Assembly (NCBI GenBank): GCA_020186115.1
Contig: WSYJ01000060.1
Span: forward strand, 2,108,001 to 2,172,000
Source: Histomonas meleagridis
Taxonomy: Eukaryota > Parabasalia > Tritrichomonadida > Dientamoebidae
Length of the DNA: 64,000 nt
Direction: 5' to 3'
The first letter of the stretch is position 1. Each line of letters opens with the position of its first letter. Below the pieces are notes generated by a model. The model was not told the DNA's origin. It ran no database searches and worked only from the letters and a program-made list of their open reading frames with translations. This document shows positions 20,801 to 31,107 of this stretch, in pieces. A program made the position numbers and the translations under genes.

Positions 20801-22135
20801 TAAATAATGAAATGTATATAACGATTTAGAAAATATTAATTTCGCTGTCTTTCCTCGATCAATATATATGAAAACTATATCATTACATAAACACATTTGC
20901 GCTTGTGAAGTTTTCTTTTGATCTTGTAATGTGATTTCGACAAGCATTACGATTTGTCGTGTTGGATTTTGTAAGTTAATTTCATATTTCTTAAGTTTGT
21001 CTTCGATTTCTTTTAACATTGTTTGTTGTTTCGCTGTTTTCGTTGCTTGATCAGCTTCTTTATTAATCTTTTCGATTGTTTCTTCTGCTAAAGGTAACAA
21101 ATGATAATCGGGATATATCTCAGGTGTAATTTTGATTAATTCACGTATAAACAATAAATAACGTGGTAAGCGTTGAATCGGTGTTATTAAATATGACATA
21201 AAATCATGTTGACCATTCATTTGTTGTAATTCGGACATTGTCGATGTAAATGCGCGATTTTGTTTTTTGAGATTTATGAGCTCATTGATCGAATGATATT
21301 TAGAGATATAATGTATCGATGAACGTAAATTCTCTTGATGCTCTAAGAAAATCGATGCTGCACTTAAAGAGTTATTACATTCATTACTTAAAAATGAATT
21401 ATAAAATTCTTTGTGCGCTTTATATATGGGTTCAATGTCATGAAATATCATATCTTGTTCACTATCTGTTAATACATTTCGTGATTTTAATTGAACTTGC
21501 CAAAATGTTAATATTAAATTTAAATCATCAAGAAATTGTTTCTCAGTATTAATGATCTCTTTGAAGACATTAACACGTTGTTGGATCATTTGAAGTGATT
21601 TGGTGGAAAATTTAATGTCAACTGAGAGTTCTGGTGGTGACTCAAAATCAATGAAATTATTGAGGGTTTCTTCTTCATCAATTTGTTCACCATCAACATA
21701 AAAACCATTGATCTCAGTACTATTGCCGGTGATCGAAAAAATTTGATCTGAAAGATCACCAAATGTAATATTTATTAAATCTGATATTGAGAGCGAAATT
21801 GGAAGTGGTGGAAAGTTTAACTCCGCGTTGTGATAAACTTTTAAATAGAGTATAATGTTGTCTTTCGGTATTGAAGAAGATTGATAAAGATAATATTTTG
21901 GTCTATTATACATGGTTGGCTTTTGTGTGAGAAAGAGATATGGATACATTTTAGTTGGAACTTCTGTTTCAGAAAGAGCTATCATAAAACTTGGAGTATG
22001 AACCCATACTGTTTGCTTTTCTTCAAGTATATTTTTAGAAATTAATTTGTGTATTGAGTAGCTTTTGATGCGGCTTTCCTCGAAAACTTTATTTGGACCA
22101 GTATCTGAACAAATGCATATAAAACGAGGTGCCAT
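17891..22135 (-). CDS. Dbl-family RhoGEF with kelch repeats
   Basis: 1414 residues. Residues about 187-370 are a DH (RhoGEF) domain: VFKEIINTEKQFLDDLNLIL, then LITPIQRLPRYLLFIRELIK, the conserved helix of Dbl exchange factors. A PH-like region follows (about 385-500). Residues about 510-840 carry kelch repeats with DYLYVIGG, DKLYIFGG and NKMYIFGG, forming a probable beta-propeller. The C-terminal 550 residues are low complexity: an asparagine-rich tract with N-S-P-N-N-Q-N units and then basic serine/arginine patches (KKRKRRRRRSK). It should activate Rho/Rac GTPases, with the propeller as a binding platform. RhoGEF joined to kelch is familiar from amoebae and trichomonads rather than animals. 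AACCGT is found about 15-20 bases upstream. Confidence 0.85.
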   Translation of the reverse strand: MAPRFICICSDTGPNKVFEESRIKSYSIHKLISKNILEEKQTVWVHTPSFMIALSETEVPTKMYPYLFLTQKPTMYNRPKYYLYQSSSIPKDNIILYLKVYHNAELNFPPLPISLSISDLINITFGDLSDQIFSITGNSTEINGFYVDGEQIDEEETLNNFIDFESPPELSVDIKFSTKSLQMIQQRVNVFKEIINTEKQFLDDLNLILTFWQVQLKSRNVLTDSEQDMIFHDIEPIYKAHKEFYNSFLSNECNNSLSAASIFLEHQENLRSSIHYISKYHSINELINLKKQNRAFTSTMSELQQMNGQHDFMSYLITPIQRLPRYLLFIRELIKITPEIYPDYHLLPLAEETIEKINKEADQATKTAKQQTMLKEIEDKLKKYEINLQNPTRQIVMLVEITLQDQKKTSQAQMCLCNDIVFIYIDRGKTAKLIFSKSLYTFHYLPLAGEFRSIIIPYIYKVKENVYERTDFIISFSKLEEKTQFLDNIQLLLNSFQNKQGDKERQINWTLASISDSLPSICQHNCISNGECIIFYGGISTSQRLICSEFSSYQQQNLRNFPLSEMTTLESGIVGRRKSTFTYLKDYLYVIGGIIGSKEVAEIMRFDLNSGQWHQFGMKTPFYKHGHSCVSYKDKLYIFGGKSKENGFSSQIYILDPLQKEIEQLNINGKKPDPRCGHSAIVYQNKMYIFGGKNEKGLLNDLWTFDLINLKWNKEILKEKIRPQMSHLSFVLGNEMLIIGGITDRPESKPFTINLNNFGITKINNYGNFPTSLRYASGAMLSNKEIIIYGGMEYKSKLPLCTLYTLKLSNSWKNEIKNEIIINFDQNKWDNFLNSQRCHTLISHQSTYLPDTIPRRTVQTKSTISPQVQRNLMLRRASIAALIKTQENINAIPTSKQPIFQRMIIESIFIEKIDPEKLATFSQTSPRIRRKQNEKNEVMTPRQLIEEKISPESLRRYSVFPKSQGMRKLRVALKTDSNTSIISNDESESTDIIKEKIPIPRATFAQSIGSAESKRVKPVFTLPHNVQRPIPIFEDTEESSSVINDSTKSNNIITPSSLNDVQFINNENSPNNQNVNNNNSPNNQNVNNNNNSPNNQNINVNNSRTNTPTNNQNVNVNINTPTNNQNVNNSQMNTPTNNQNVNVINRQNSPRYNNSPNQHVEPKQPMLRLAPRVNNSELDAFPSFKPIVQQLKKKEADEESTSDNDEKKNERRKSTTSKRRNSAQPPTPINHVEPKTLRTANDFISEFYDNTDETFEFKQKNNNTNENNNNNKTEEEAMAGQWFATTRTRRSSTIKNPTILYQKLFVEESEDASSSKKRKRRRRRSKDEKSFHRHSRRSSKSQISLEVNSETEDANQEKTNANVENTEKIRPVLLGPIHARKNPKHQMGSPDRVGRRFVAENIGEMLQKPMSQIE
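18662..18945 (-). repeat. Asparagine-rich coding repeats within the RhoGEF-kelch gene
   Basis: Degenerate units of roughly 18-60 bp encode N-N-Q-N-V-N and T-P-T-N-N-Q-N strings. The repeat stays in frame in the gene, so it is a translated spacer that probably varies in length between strains. Confidence 0.75.
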
Positions 22136-22831
22136 CCTTCCGTACCTTTTACGGTTATTTTACGATATTCAAAATCCGGTTTTGAACGGTATTCAAAATT
22201 CTTTTCTTTCAATTATTGATCAGAAACCAGAAATTGACTTACTTAAAAGTTATAAAAAGGATCATTAAGTTCATTTCAGAAATTATTTTTATCATAAAAA
22301 GAAAGAGAAATTTATTGTTGCCACCTGTAATTAAATGATTTTATGGTTTCTTAAGTTATAGATAAAATGAAGCATTTTTTTCATTTTCATAGAATTTATT
22401 GGGATATTTTACATTGGGTTTCTATTTCATCAGATAATCAAAGGTCAGTGATGAAATGAAAAAAGCAAAGTTTGGGATATTCTATATTCCTTTTTTTGAA
22501 AAATAATAAAATTTTAGTACCATCAAATAATGCTGAGATATGATGAAAATATGCTGTCATTATCAGAAGTATCACATATTTCATTGGATACAAATAAATT
22601 GAAATGAAAAATGTATATAATGAAAAATAATTCGGATATTTCTGTTTTCTAAATTAAAAATATTATTTTAATAATTATGTTTTCTATAAGTGACTAAAAA
22701 AAAATAATGATATTAATTAAGATTAAAACAATTTATTCTGGAATAATCATTTTCAGAAAAGTTAGTTAGATAGCGGATACGCTTTTTTAGCGAAGCTCTG
22801 TCAGTAAAAAAAAATGAAGTTTGATTGAGGC
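22136..22831. other. Divergent intergenic region
   Basis: Contains the promoter side of the RhoGEF gene (ACGGTT at 22151-22156 on the plus strand) and the upstream of a DUF3447 relic. No other gene seen. Confidence 0.45.
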
Positions 22832-23236
22832 ATGGAATTTATCACTTCGCTTGAACAAATTATATTTTCTATAAAAAAGAATATAAAATTATCAATTCAA
22901 CATACAATAAAATTATTTAATTCAATTTTTTTATATTTATTTAATTTAATCATATGTAATTTGATCTACTTTTACATTTTCATCAAAAAAGGATTCAACT
23001 CACCCGAATCAAATGATTTGTACTTTAATTATTTAGAAACAATTCAGCAACAAAATTACTCCGAATTTTTCCTTTTTTATGCAAGGATTGGAAATATTTT
23101 CCTCGTTAAATATTTTCCTAAGTTTATACAAATTCTTAAAAATATATTAATTTTTTCAGCAGAGTCAGGAAACATTAAACTTGTCAGATATATTAAAAAA
23201 CAAGAAGGAATTGATATTAATGCTAACGATATTTAA
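22832..23236 (+). pseudogene. Shortened DUF3447/ankyrin family relic
   Basis: 134 residues. The first 70 (IEF-type start, then IKLSIQHTIKLFNSIF and DLYFNYLETIQQQNY) correspond to the N-terminal helical part of the 8708-10318 protein. The text then jumps to a late ankyrin module (ILIFSAESGNIKLVRYIKKQEGIDINAND), skipping the DUF3447 core. The stop TAA sits where other copies continue, and the bases after it still resemble the tail of the ankyrin module at 55.4 kb. This looks like an internal deletion plus a new stop, so I treat it as a relic; a short expressed protein cannot be excluded. Confidence 0.55.
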
Positions 23237-23601
23237 TTGCAATATTTTATCTATATTTTAATCATTTCCCAATACCCCAACACAATATTTGGAAATTATT
23301 TAAATTATTTTATACAGCTCTTATGAGAACATCTTCATATGGTAAAATAAAATTATTTCATGAGCCTTCACATGTTAAATGCAAGTTTTTTAGATAAAAT
23401 TATAATTATTCATTAATTTTTTGGACATATAAAACAAATATTCCTTTTGTTTATAAATAGGTGTCTAGCATATAGTGCAATATGAAAAATAGAAACAATG
23501 TAAAATCGTTTTTGGTACCAGTTCAAAATCTTCATTAAAAGGTCAAAGGACCGTTAATTCAATGAGCTCATTTTTTTAACGTTCAAAAGTAGTTCAACAA
23601 G
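23237..23601. other. Upstream region of the BEACH gene
   Basis: AT-rich, with ACCGTT at 23550-23555, TCATTTTTTT near 23568-23578 (Inr-like) and AACGTT at 23579-23584. No gene seen. Confidence 0.5.
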
Positions 23602-26600
23602 ATGAGAGCATTATTTGGAGGTTCAAAAGAATATGAAGATTTCGAAAAGTCATCAAAAGAACTTCAACAACTACTCAATTCAAATAATTTTCATGCAGTT
23701 AAAGAAAAAGTCATCGAATGCTCAAGATTATTTTTACAACATTTTTCTGGAATGTCTCCTTCAGACATACATCGTGCACCAATCAAAAATGAGGCAAGGG
23801 TTTTTCTAGATGGCCTGCTTAATGTTTTAATTCATCTTTTTGAGGATCAAACAGAAAATCAAGATTTAATGAATTGTTTGATTTTAACAATGGGATTCCT
23901 CCAACCCAAAAAAGACATTAACACGAAATTAATTCGTTTTCTTAATAGTTTAATTAATCTTAAAAATGATGATTTCTTCTTAATAGCTTTACCAGTGATT
24001 GATGAATTAACAAATAACAAACCTTTTCTTTCCTATTTATCCAGTGATAATAACATATGTTCTATATGGTCATCATGGCCCACCAAAACAAAAAATTGTT
24101 CCAATTTTATTCGAGAAATTCTATGTAAATCGATTTCCAAGAACAAATCTCTTAATGAAAAGTCGTATAATTTTTTCATTGATTTTAGTATTAAAACCAT
24201 TTCCACATCTAATTCAGATATGTTATATTTTCTTACTTTTTTTTATAAAACACTAGGGAAATGTGAATTCTATTTTGAAAACATCACCAAAATCACTGCT
24301 GCCATAGATAGAACAGGAAGTGGCGAATCATTGTATAATTTATGTACCATTAAATCCATCAAAAAAGAAACGGTCTCCGATATCATTCAAAATTTTTTAA
24401 TTTCAAGAAACACAAATATATTAGAAAACATTATCTTATTATTGAGTGTAATACCTGATTTAGATGTTAGTATTGATATATTTTTTGCTAGGATTTCACA
24501 ATTAAGTAAAGAAACTCAAGAAATATTTTTGAACTTAATATTAAAGCAACCAATGCCACTTAAATCGGAATATTTAAATTTCTTATTTCCACCATGGCGA
24601 ATTGGAATTGATTGTAAAATTCTATCCAAATTCATTAAGAAATATTTCATAGATGGCGAAAAATATTTAGATTTAACACTTATGAATATCGACGAAAATG
24701 AATTAGTTGAAAAAATCGATAGCGTTGAATTTTTAGCTGATCTTATTTTTGATTTATTTGAGAAAACAGATCCATTTACACTTAATCCTAAATATATTGA
24801 GAAAATCATTCGATTAGTATCAATTGGATCTAAAAATTCGATTGTTATATTAGAGAATTGTTTTACTTTATTTCCACCAATTGTTTATAAAGAAGCATTT
24901 ATTAAGAACATTAATAATCTTTCAACAAATAAAACATTTACGAATTATTTACCATATTTAATTCCGGAAGTTCCTACATTATCAAAAGAATTATTAGTTC
25001 CCGAATTCATTAATTGGTGTTTAAATGAACATCAATATGATACATTAATAGTTTTAGCTATGAATGGACCTTATCCTATAATTGATAAATGTATTATTGA
25101 GTTTAATGATTTTTCCAATTTAACACAAAAACAAATAATAAATTTAATATATGCACAAAAAATTAATAGTAATGATCAAAATATTGAAAAACATAAATTA
25201 ATTCGTATTCCTTCATTAACAAATTATGTCGAAGAAATAGAATTACCGACGTTATTTGACTTATATTCAGTTTCTTCATATTTAATTGATAATGAATTAT
25301 TATCTATTGATAATAATAAATTTGTTCGTTATGGAATTCAATATTTATCAAGTTCTTTAGCAAATAAAGTTATTGATAATTCGGAATTATTATATAAATT
25401 AACTAATATCGAACATATACATTTCGATGTGTTTCAATTCCAAAACTTAACAGAAGATTCATTTATATATTTTAACTTACCTTTTTCTTTTGATTTTAAA
25501 GTTGAGAATATTAGTAATAAACCTACAATCATTTGTGAGTTTAAAAATCAAAAATTATATACAATTAATAACTCATTAATTTTTGATAATAAATCATTTG
25601 AAATTGATCCAAAAATTTGGAATAAAATTTCATTTAAATTAAATACAAGTTCCAATAAAAAAATATATCAAATTTTCATTAATAAAAAATTAATTCATTC
25701 TTTCGGTATTGAAGAACAAAATAAATATTTAATTGGTTCTTCAAATGAAACTCCGAAAACAACGTTTTATATAAATATTCATTCGAAAGAAGAAAATTTA
25801 CAACAAATTGGACCTGGAATATTAAAAGTTATTTATAAAGGTATAATTTATTATTCACCTTTTATAAATGGAATTCCAAGGATAATGAATAATATATTAA
25901 ATTCGAAAACTGAAATTGAATTCCAAAATTATTTCTTTAGTTTAATTAATATCTCAAAAATTAAGAAAACTAATTTAAATTCATATTTAAGAATATTTAT
26001 GATACATAAAAATGAATTTGTTACAAAAACTTTTATAGTAAAACTATTAGAAACAATTAAAGATAATTATAATGATTTATTTGAGTTATTTATTAATTAT
26101 GATTTATGTTATAAACTTGATGAAAATATTATTAATCAAGTCTTTCCATTAATACATTGTATAATATCATGTGATCAAAAAGCTAAAGAAATTAGTTTGA
26201 AAAAATATTCATTACCTTATTTTTTAATGGACTTATTACGATTAAAACAATATAATAATGATTTAATGTTTAATTTGATTAATTTATATATTGAGCCGAC
26301 AACGAATTTTTTGGTTTCAATAATGAGCTCTAATTCACCTGAATATATTTCTTATACTATACCTCATTTAACATCATTAAAATTCCCTTTAGAAAATATC
26401 GTCTTATTAGATAGTGAAATGTTTTTAGAATATTTAAATTATTATTCACTTGAATGTGTCGATAATAAAGATTTATTTAATCCGAATTCATTTTTAGAAA
26501 TAACTCCTTCTTTAATACCTATTGTAAATAATGAAATTTTGTGGATTTCGTTGTTCATTTTATTAGTAAATCATAAAGAAGAAAAAATTCGAGATTTCGC

Positions 26601-29600
26601 TAATTATGTTATTATACGTGAACAAATTGTTAAAACAATTTTTTTATTAATTCCTTTTTTGTTTAAATCTAATAATGATAGTTTATATCAAGATGTCGTA
26701 TTTACATTTTATAGTTTATTACAAATTAATGATTTTAAACTAATAGATTATTCTAAAGAAATCCAAAACTTATTAAGAATTGGTTATTATTCAAGAAATG
26801 AAACTATTGAAACATTTTATTATGATACTTATAAACCAAAAAGAGAAGAAATTAAAGAAGTTCAACAAATTCATTCATATAAAAACATAGATTTAAATAA
26901 TGATTTTGTACATAGATATTTCTTAAGTAATAATTTATTTTTTGATGTTGGAAGTTCAGTAACATTTGAACAAGAATTTTTAAAAACTATTAATGATATT
27001 ACATATCAAAAAATTCCGGAACAAACTATACCGACATTAGAAGAGTTAAAATTAATGTTAGAAAATGAGAAATATAATTTTATACTTTTGATTTCTTCAT
27101 ATTATTTAGCACAATTAAAACAAGAAAATAAATTTAATATATTTACTTTTGGTTTTGATAATTTCTCGAATTTAACTATACCTATTCATCAATATTGTAT
27201 CTTAAATTATATACAAAATAATGGAATTAATGAAACATTATTAACTTATTTGAAAGATGTTATAATCATTGGTTGGTGGGATAATAATTTATTTGATTTA
27301 TTTAAAAACATTTGTGATAAATTACCTCAAAACTTCGATAATTTATCAAATAATTTTATTGTTAAATTATCAAAAGTTTTTTGTTTAATTTTCGGATTAA
27401 CAAATGATTTTTCACAATATAATAATTATTATAATATAATATTTCATCCAAAATTATTAAATATTTCAAAATATTATTTGTTCATATATTCATTAAATAA
27501 AGAATTTAATCTTATTGATAATATAAATTATAATTCTAATAATGAAATTGATGAAAATTATTATAATAAATATTTAAATAAACAAACAATAAAACTTAAA
27601 AAAGTTCAAGAAAAAATTAATAAAATTCGATTTTCGAATAATATGTATGATTTTATTATACTTAATTACTTACGAAATAATATCAAAACAAAATTATTTA
27701 ATGAAATTGAACAATTTTCATTCAAAAATCGTTATAATATATTATCAATTTATAATGAAAGAAGTAGTTATAAAATTTGGAAGAATTTACCACAAAAAAT
27801 TCCAACGCAATTCCAAGTTCCTACTTCAGTACATCCTGTATCAGTACCAACATTATATGTACCATTTATCTCGAATGAAAATGTAGAAACATTTAATACA
27901 TATGGTAAATATATTGAAAAAATTAATTCATTTGGTGCAAAAATAGCAAATCCACCACCAAACATAATGGAATTTTCACGAAATTATTTCTTTGATACTA
28001 CGCCACAAATATTAAATATATTATTCCAAAAACGATTTTTTGAAATCGAATCATATACACCAATACAATTAATATTTAGTGTTGAAACTATTGATTGTAT
28101 ATTAGCAAAGAATAAAACGTCATATTTCATTATAACAAATGCTAAGTTATATGACAAAGATTTGTTTTGTTTTATTGATGATGATACACGTAATTTAGTT
28201 ATTAATAGTACATTTTTAGATTATTGTAGTTCTAAATATTATGGTGAAAATATGTTATTCTTTGGACATCCGATTTTATATTTTAATTCTAATGAAATAA
28301 CTATATCAACAATCCGACAATTTTGTCATGTTCAACAATGTATTGAGATATGGTTTGAAAGTGGTTATTCATTATTATTAATATTTAATAACATTGATGA
28401 TTTAAGTCATTATGAAACATTATTTAAACCTACGACATATTTACCATATTCGAAAAGTAATTTTTCATTATCTTTTTCATATGGATTAACAACGTTAGTA
28501 AAGAATAAACAAAACTTAATACCATTCCAAAAGAAATGGATATCAAATCGATTATCATCATTTGCATATTTATTAATATTAAACTTCTTTTCTGATCGAA
28601 GTTTCTCTAATACTTCACAATACCCTGTAATGCCATGGGTATTACCACAACGTAATTTATCATTACCGATGGGACAACAAGATAAAGAACGAGCTCAAGA
28701 GTTCAATGAGAAATATCAAAGTTCATATCCGAATCAACATTTTTATGGATCATTATATTCATCACCAGCAATAATATTTCATTTTATGATGCGAATTCAA
28801 CCATTTACTAATTTCCATATTGATTTACAAAATGGTTTCGATGTTGCTGAGCGTTTATTTTATGATATTGAAAATGAATATTTAAATGCTTCACGTGATA
28901 GTTCACATAATGTCGAAGAATTGATTCCTGAATTATTTATGTTACCTGAAATCTTTATCAATGTTAATCATGCGCCAATACCAGAATTATTAAATGGTAA
29001 TTCGATATCGAATTGTACATTAAATCATGAAAATAATTGGATAACTTTCATATGGAAACATCGTAAACAATTGGATGATACAAACCAATTAGAAAAATGG
29101 ATCGATTTAATATTCGGATATTGTTCACGTGGTCAAATGGCAATCGAAAAGTTTAATTTGTTTTATCCTTCAACTTATGGTATCCCACCAAAAGAATTAA
29201 TCGACAATGAATTTGCTTTTAATTCGATGAAAAGAAATTTCGGACAAGTTCCAACGCAATTATTTATTACGCCACATCCTGCACGTGATACAATTCGACA
29301 TTCACGTTGGCCTTTATTAACTAATGTTGATCATTATTCGATACAAAACATTAAAACATTTACAACTAATGAATCGCCATCAATTGTTATATATAATGGA
29401 CAAACTTATGGATTACAAAATGTTACACATTTATTTACGAAGTTATTAAGAAACAAAAATAATTTCGTAATTAAAGATGATTTTATTAATTGGATTTCTG
29501 ACTTTAATCCAAGAAATTTCTTTGTTTCATCTTTCTCTTATGATAAATATTTGTTCGCCGGAGCATTTTTATGCGGAAGTTTATTCATATTTAAATCCAT

Positions 29601-30366
29601 TTGTAATGTCGACCGAAAAATTATTGATTATAAATTATTAAATATGATTAATTTACCAAAACAATTTATTTCGGATGTGAATCCGAAATGTTTAGCTATT
29701 TCGTCGCATTTGTTCTTAGTATGCGAAGGAATTGGTTCCGATTTGTTCTGTTTTCATGTTTCAACTGGTCGATTTATTCGTAAAATTATGTTTAATAATG
29801 AGCTGAAATTCGTGTTAATTAATGATTCGTATCAAGTAATATTTGGTGTTGGTGAGAATTTCATTGAAGTATTCACTATAAATGGAACAAAAATAGCTTC
29901 TGAATTGGAATTGGATGATCAGATAACCGCCGCATCGTTGGCGGTTAACGATAACGAAGTTTATTTGACAACTGGACACAAAAGTGGCAAAGTTCGTTTT
30001 TGGATTGTCGATACTGAAAATGAAAAACTTTTAGTTACTAGAACTATTGACATTAAAGAAAATGAGGAAATTTGGAATTTGGAGGTGTTAAATAGTGGAA
30101 GCGCTTTATTTGTTATCACAAAAAATAGTAATGCTTATGTTATTACTGCAAGAGGTATTGCAAAACAAATAATTGCGAAAGAAGCGGTGCTGAGTTGCGC
30201 TGGATGTGGAAAAGGTGGTAATTTTAATAATATTTGTCAAAGCTGTTCGTTATTCTTTTGTGATAATTGTTGTAGGAAAGTTGATAACGTAAATAAGGAT
30301 ATCTGCATGTGCAAGAAATGCTTGGAAAGAATTTCGGAATGCTCCGGAACAATTGACGAATTTTGA
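23602..30366 (+). CDS. BEACH-WD40-FYVE protein, WDFY3/ALFY-like
   Basis: 2254 residues in a single frame. Residues 1-1450 are helical armadillo-like scaffold with a lectin-like insertion (about 610-700: FSFDFKVEN...WNKISFKLNT...YQIFINKKLIHSF). A PH-BEACH domain (about 1480-1620; IRQFCHVQQCIEIWFESG) precedes the BEACH domain (about 1640-1890; YGSLYSSPAIIFHFMMRIQPF, IPELFMLPEIF, WIDLIFGYCSRG) and the PHPAR motif. WD40-like strands follow (about 1990-2190), then a C-terminal cysteine cluster CAGCGKGG...CQSCSLFFCDNCC...CMCKKC like a FYVE finger, although the R-H-H-C motif is missing. BEACH proteins act in vesicle traffic, lysosome biology and, for WDFY3, selective autophagy. Confidence 0.88.
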   Translation: MRALFGGSKEYEDFEKSSKELQQLLNSNNFHAVKEKVIECSRLFLQHFSGMSPSDIHRAPIKNEARVFLDGLLNVLIHLFEDQTENQDLMNCLILTMGFLQPKKDINTKLIRFLNSLINLKNDDFFLIALPVIDELTNNKPFLSYLSSDNNICSIWSSWPTKTKNCSNFIREILCKSISKNKSLNEKSYNFFIDFSIKTISTSNSDMLYFLTFFYKTLGKCEFYFENITKITAAIDRTGSGESLYNLCTIKSIKKETVSDIIQNFLISRNTNILENIILLLSVIPDLDVSIDIFFARISQLSKETQEIFLNLILKQPMPLKSEYLNFLFPPWRIGIDCKILSKFIKKYFIDGEKYLDLTLMNIDENELVEKIDSVEFLADLIFDLFEKTDPFTLNPKYIEKIIRLVSIGSKNSIVILENCFTLFPPIVYKEAFIKNINNLSTNKTFTNYLPYLIPEVPTLSKELLVPEFINWCLNEHQYDTLIVLAMNGPYPIIDKCIIEFNDFSNLTQKQIINLIYAQKINSNDQNIEKHKLIRIPSLTNYVEEIELPTLFDLYSVSSYLIDNELLSIDNNKFVRYGIQYLSSSLANKVIDNSELLYKLTNIEHIHFDVFQFQNLTEDSFIYFNLPFSFDFKVENISNKPTIICEFKNQKLYTINNSLIFDNKSFEIDPKIWNKISFKLNTSSNKKIYQIFINKKLIHSFGIEEQNKYLIGSSNETPKTTFYINIHSKEENLQQIGPGILKVIYKGIIYYSPFINGIPRIMNNILNSKTEIEFQNYFFSLINISKIKKTNLNSYLRIFMIHKNEFVTKTFIVKLLETIKDNYNDLFELFINYDLCYKLDENIINQVFPLIHCIISCDQKAKEISLKKYSLPYFLMDLLRLKQYNNDLMFNLINLYIEPTTNFLVSIMSSNSPEYISYTIPHLTSLKFPLENIVLLDSEMFLEYLNYYSLECVDNKDLFNPNSFLEITPSLIPIVNNEILWISLFILLVNHKEEKIRDFANYVIIREQIVKTIFLLIPFLFKSNNDSLYQDVVFTFYSLLQINDFKLIDYSKEIQNLLRIGYYSRNETIETFYYDTYKPKREEIKEVQQIHSYKNIDLNNDFVHRYFLSNNLFFDVGSSVTFEQEFLKTINDITYQKIPEQTIPTLEELKLMLENEKYNFILLISSYYLAQLKQENKFNIFTFGFDNFSNLTIPIHQYCILNYIQNNGINETLLTYLKDVIIIGWWDNNLFDLFKNICDKLPQNFDNLSNNFIVKLSKVFCLIFGLTNDFSQYNNYYNIIFHPKLLNISKYYLFIYSLNKEFNLIDNINYNSNNEIDENYYNKYLNKQTIKLKKVQEKINKIRFSNNMYDFIILNYLRNNIKTKLFNEIEQFSFKNRYNILSIYNERSSYKIWKNLPQKIPTQFQVPTSVHPVSVPTLYVPFISNENVETFNTYGKYIEKINSFGAKIANPPPNIMEFSRNYFFDTTPQILNILFQKRFFEIESYTPIQLIFSVETIDCILAKNKTSYFIITNAKLYDKDLFCFIDDDTRNLVINSTFLDYCSSKYYGENMLFFGHPILYFNSNEITISTIRQFCHVQQCIEIWFESGYSLLLIFNNIDDLSHYETLFKPTTYLPYSKSNFSLSFSYGLTTLVKNKQNLIPFQKKWISNRLSSFAYLLILNFFSDRSFSNTSQYPVMPWVLPQRNLSLPMGQQDKERAQEFNEKYQSSYPNQHFYGSLYSSPAIIFHFMMRIQPFTNFHIDLQNGFDVAERLFYDIENEYLNASRDSSHNVEELIPELFMLPEIFINVNHAPIPELLNGNSISNCTLNHENNWITFIWKHRKQLDDTNQLEKWIDLIFGYCSRGQMAIEKFNLFYPSTYGIPPKELIDNEFAFNSMKRNFGQVPTQLFITPHPARDTIRHSRWPLLTNVDHYSIQNIKTFTTNESPSIVIYNGQTYGLQNVTHLFTKLLRNKNNFVIKDDFINWISDFNPRNFFVSSFSYDKYLFAGAFLCGSLFIFKSICNVDRKIIDYKLLNMINLPKQFISDVNPKCLAISSHLFLVCEGIGSDLFCFHVSTGRFIRKIMFNNELKFVLINDSYQVIFGVGENFIEVFTINGTKIASELELDDQITAASLAVNDNEVYLTTGHKSGKVRFWIVDTENEKLLVTRTIDIKENEEIWNLEVLNSGSALFVITKNSNAYVITARGIAKQIIAKEAVLSCAGCGKGGNFNNICQSCSLFFCDNCCRKVDNVNKDICMCKKCLERISECSGTIDEF

Positions 30367-31107
30367 GTTCTGGTTTTATTATTATTAGTATTAATAAATT
30401 AATATTTTAAAATTATTTATGCTTTAAATCAATCAAAACATCTAAAAATGCAGTTACATTTCTACATATTATTATCTTGCTTATATTTCTTTTTAATATT
30501 ATTAATATAACAATACACTATATTTATTTATTCCAGGTAATATGCTTTTTTTAAATTCTTCTGATGCATTAGATATAATGATATATTTTTCCCGTTAAAA
30601 CAGTTTTATTGAAAAGCTATGTCTTTTTTCCTTCAATAATGCAATCACTTATGAAATGCCATGCAAAACATTTCAAAATTCATTAATCTTGGTTTTATTT
30701 TGTGATCTAATAATATAATTTCTAATACAGTATAATCTCACAAAGGTAGTCTTTAATCAAAAAATATATAAAATTATTATCAAAAAAATTTATTTACTTT
30801 GATAAATTCTAATAGATATATCTATTTAATGTGCTTCCAAGTATGTCAATATCAAAAAGTCATTTGTTTATGTGTATAACTTTTGTAATATGGAAATTAA
30901 ACTGTTTCATTTTCTAAACGATGATGCAACCCTTGAAATTATTATTAAATATGGAAGAAATACCTTAAGAACAATTTTTTGTTGAAGTTTTTTATATATA
31001 ATGCACATTATAATTTTGTATTTACATTTTGCTTTGTGAATATACTCGTTATAATGTATAAATAAAACAGATTCTTAACGGTCGTTTTGTACGTTGCCTA
31101 ATTTCCA
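30367..31107. other. Intergenic between the two giant genes
   Basis: AT-rich, no gene recognised. The last 35 bases hold AACGGT (31077-31082) and the ACGTTGCC box described separately. Confidence 0.5.
31077..31107 (+). promoter_or_regulatory. Promoter element of CFAP54: AACGGT plus ACGTTGCCTAATTTCCA box
   Basis: AACGGT at 31077-31082 is followed by ACGTTGCCTAATTTCCA ending directly at the ATG. The same box, with one substitution and one base fewer, precedes the IFT139 gene at 51484-51500. Shared use by two flagellar genes suggests a co-regulating site; this is inference from two cases. Confidence 0.5.
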
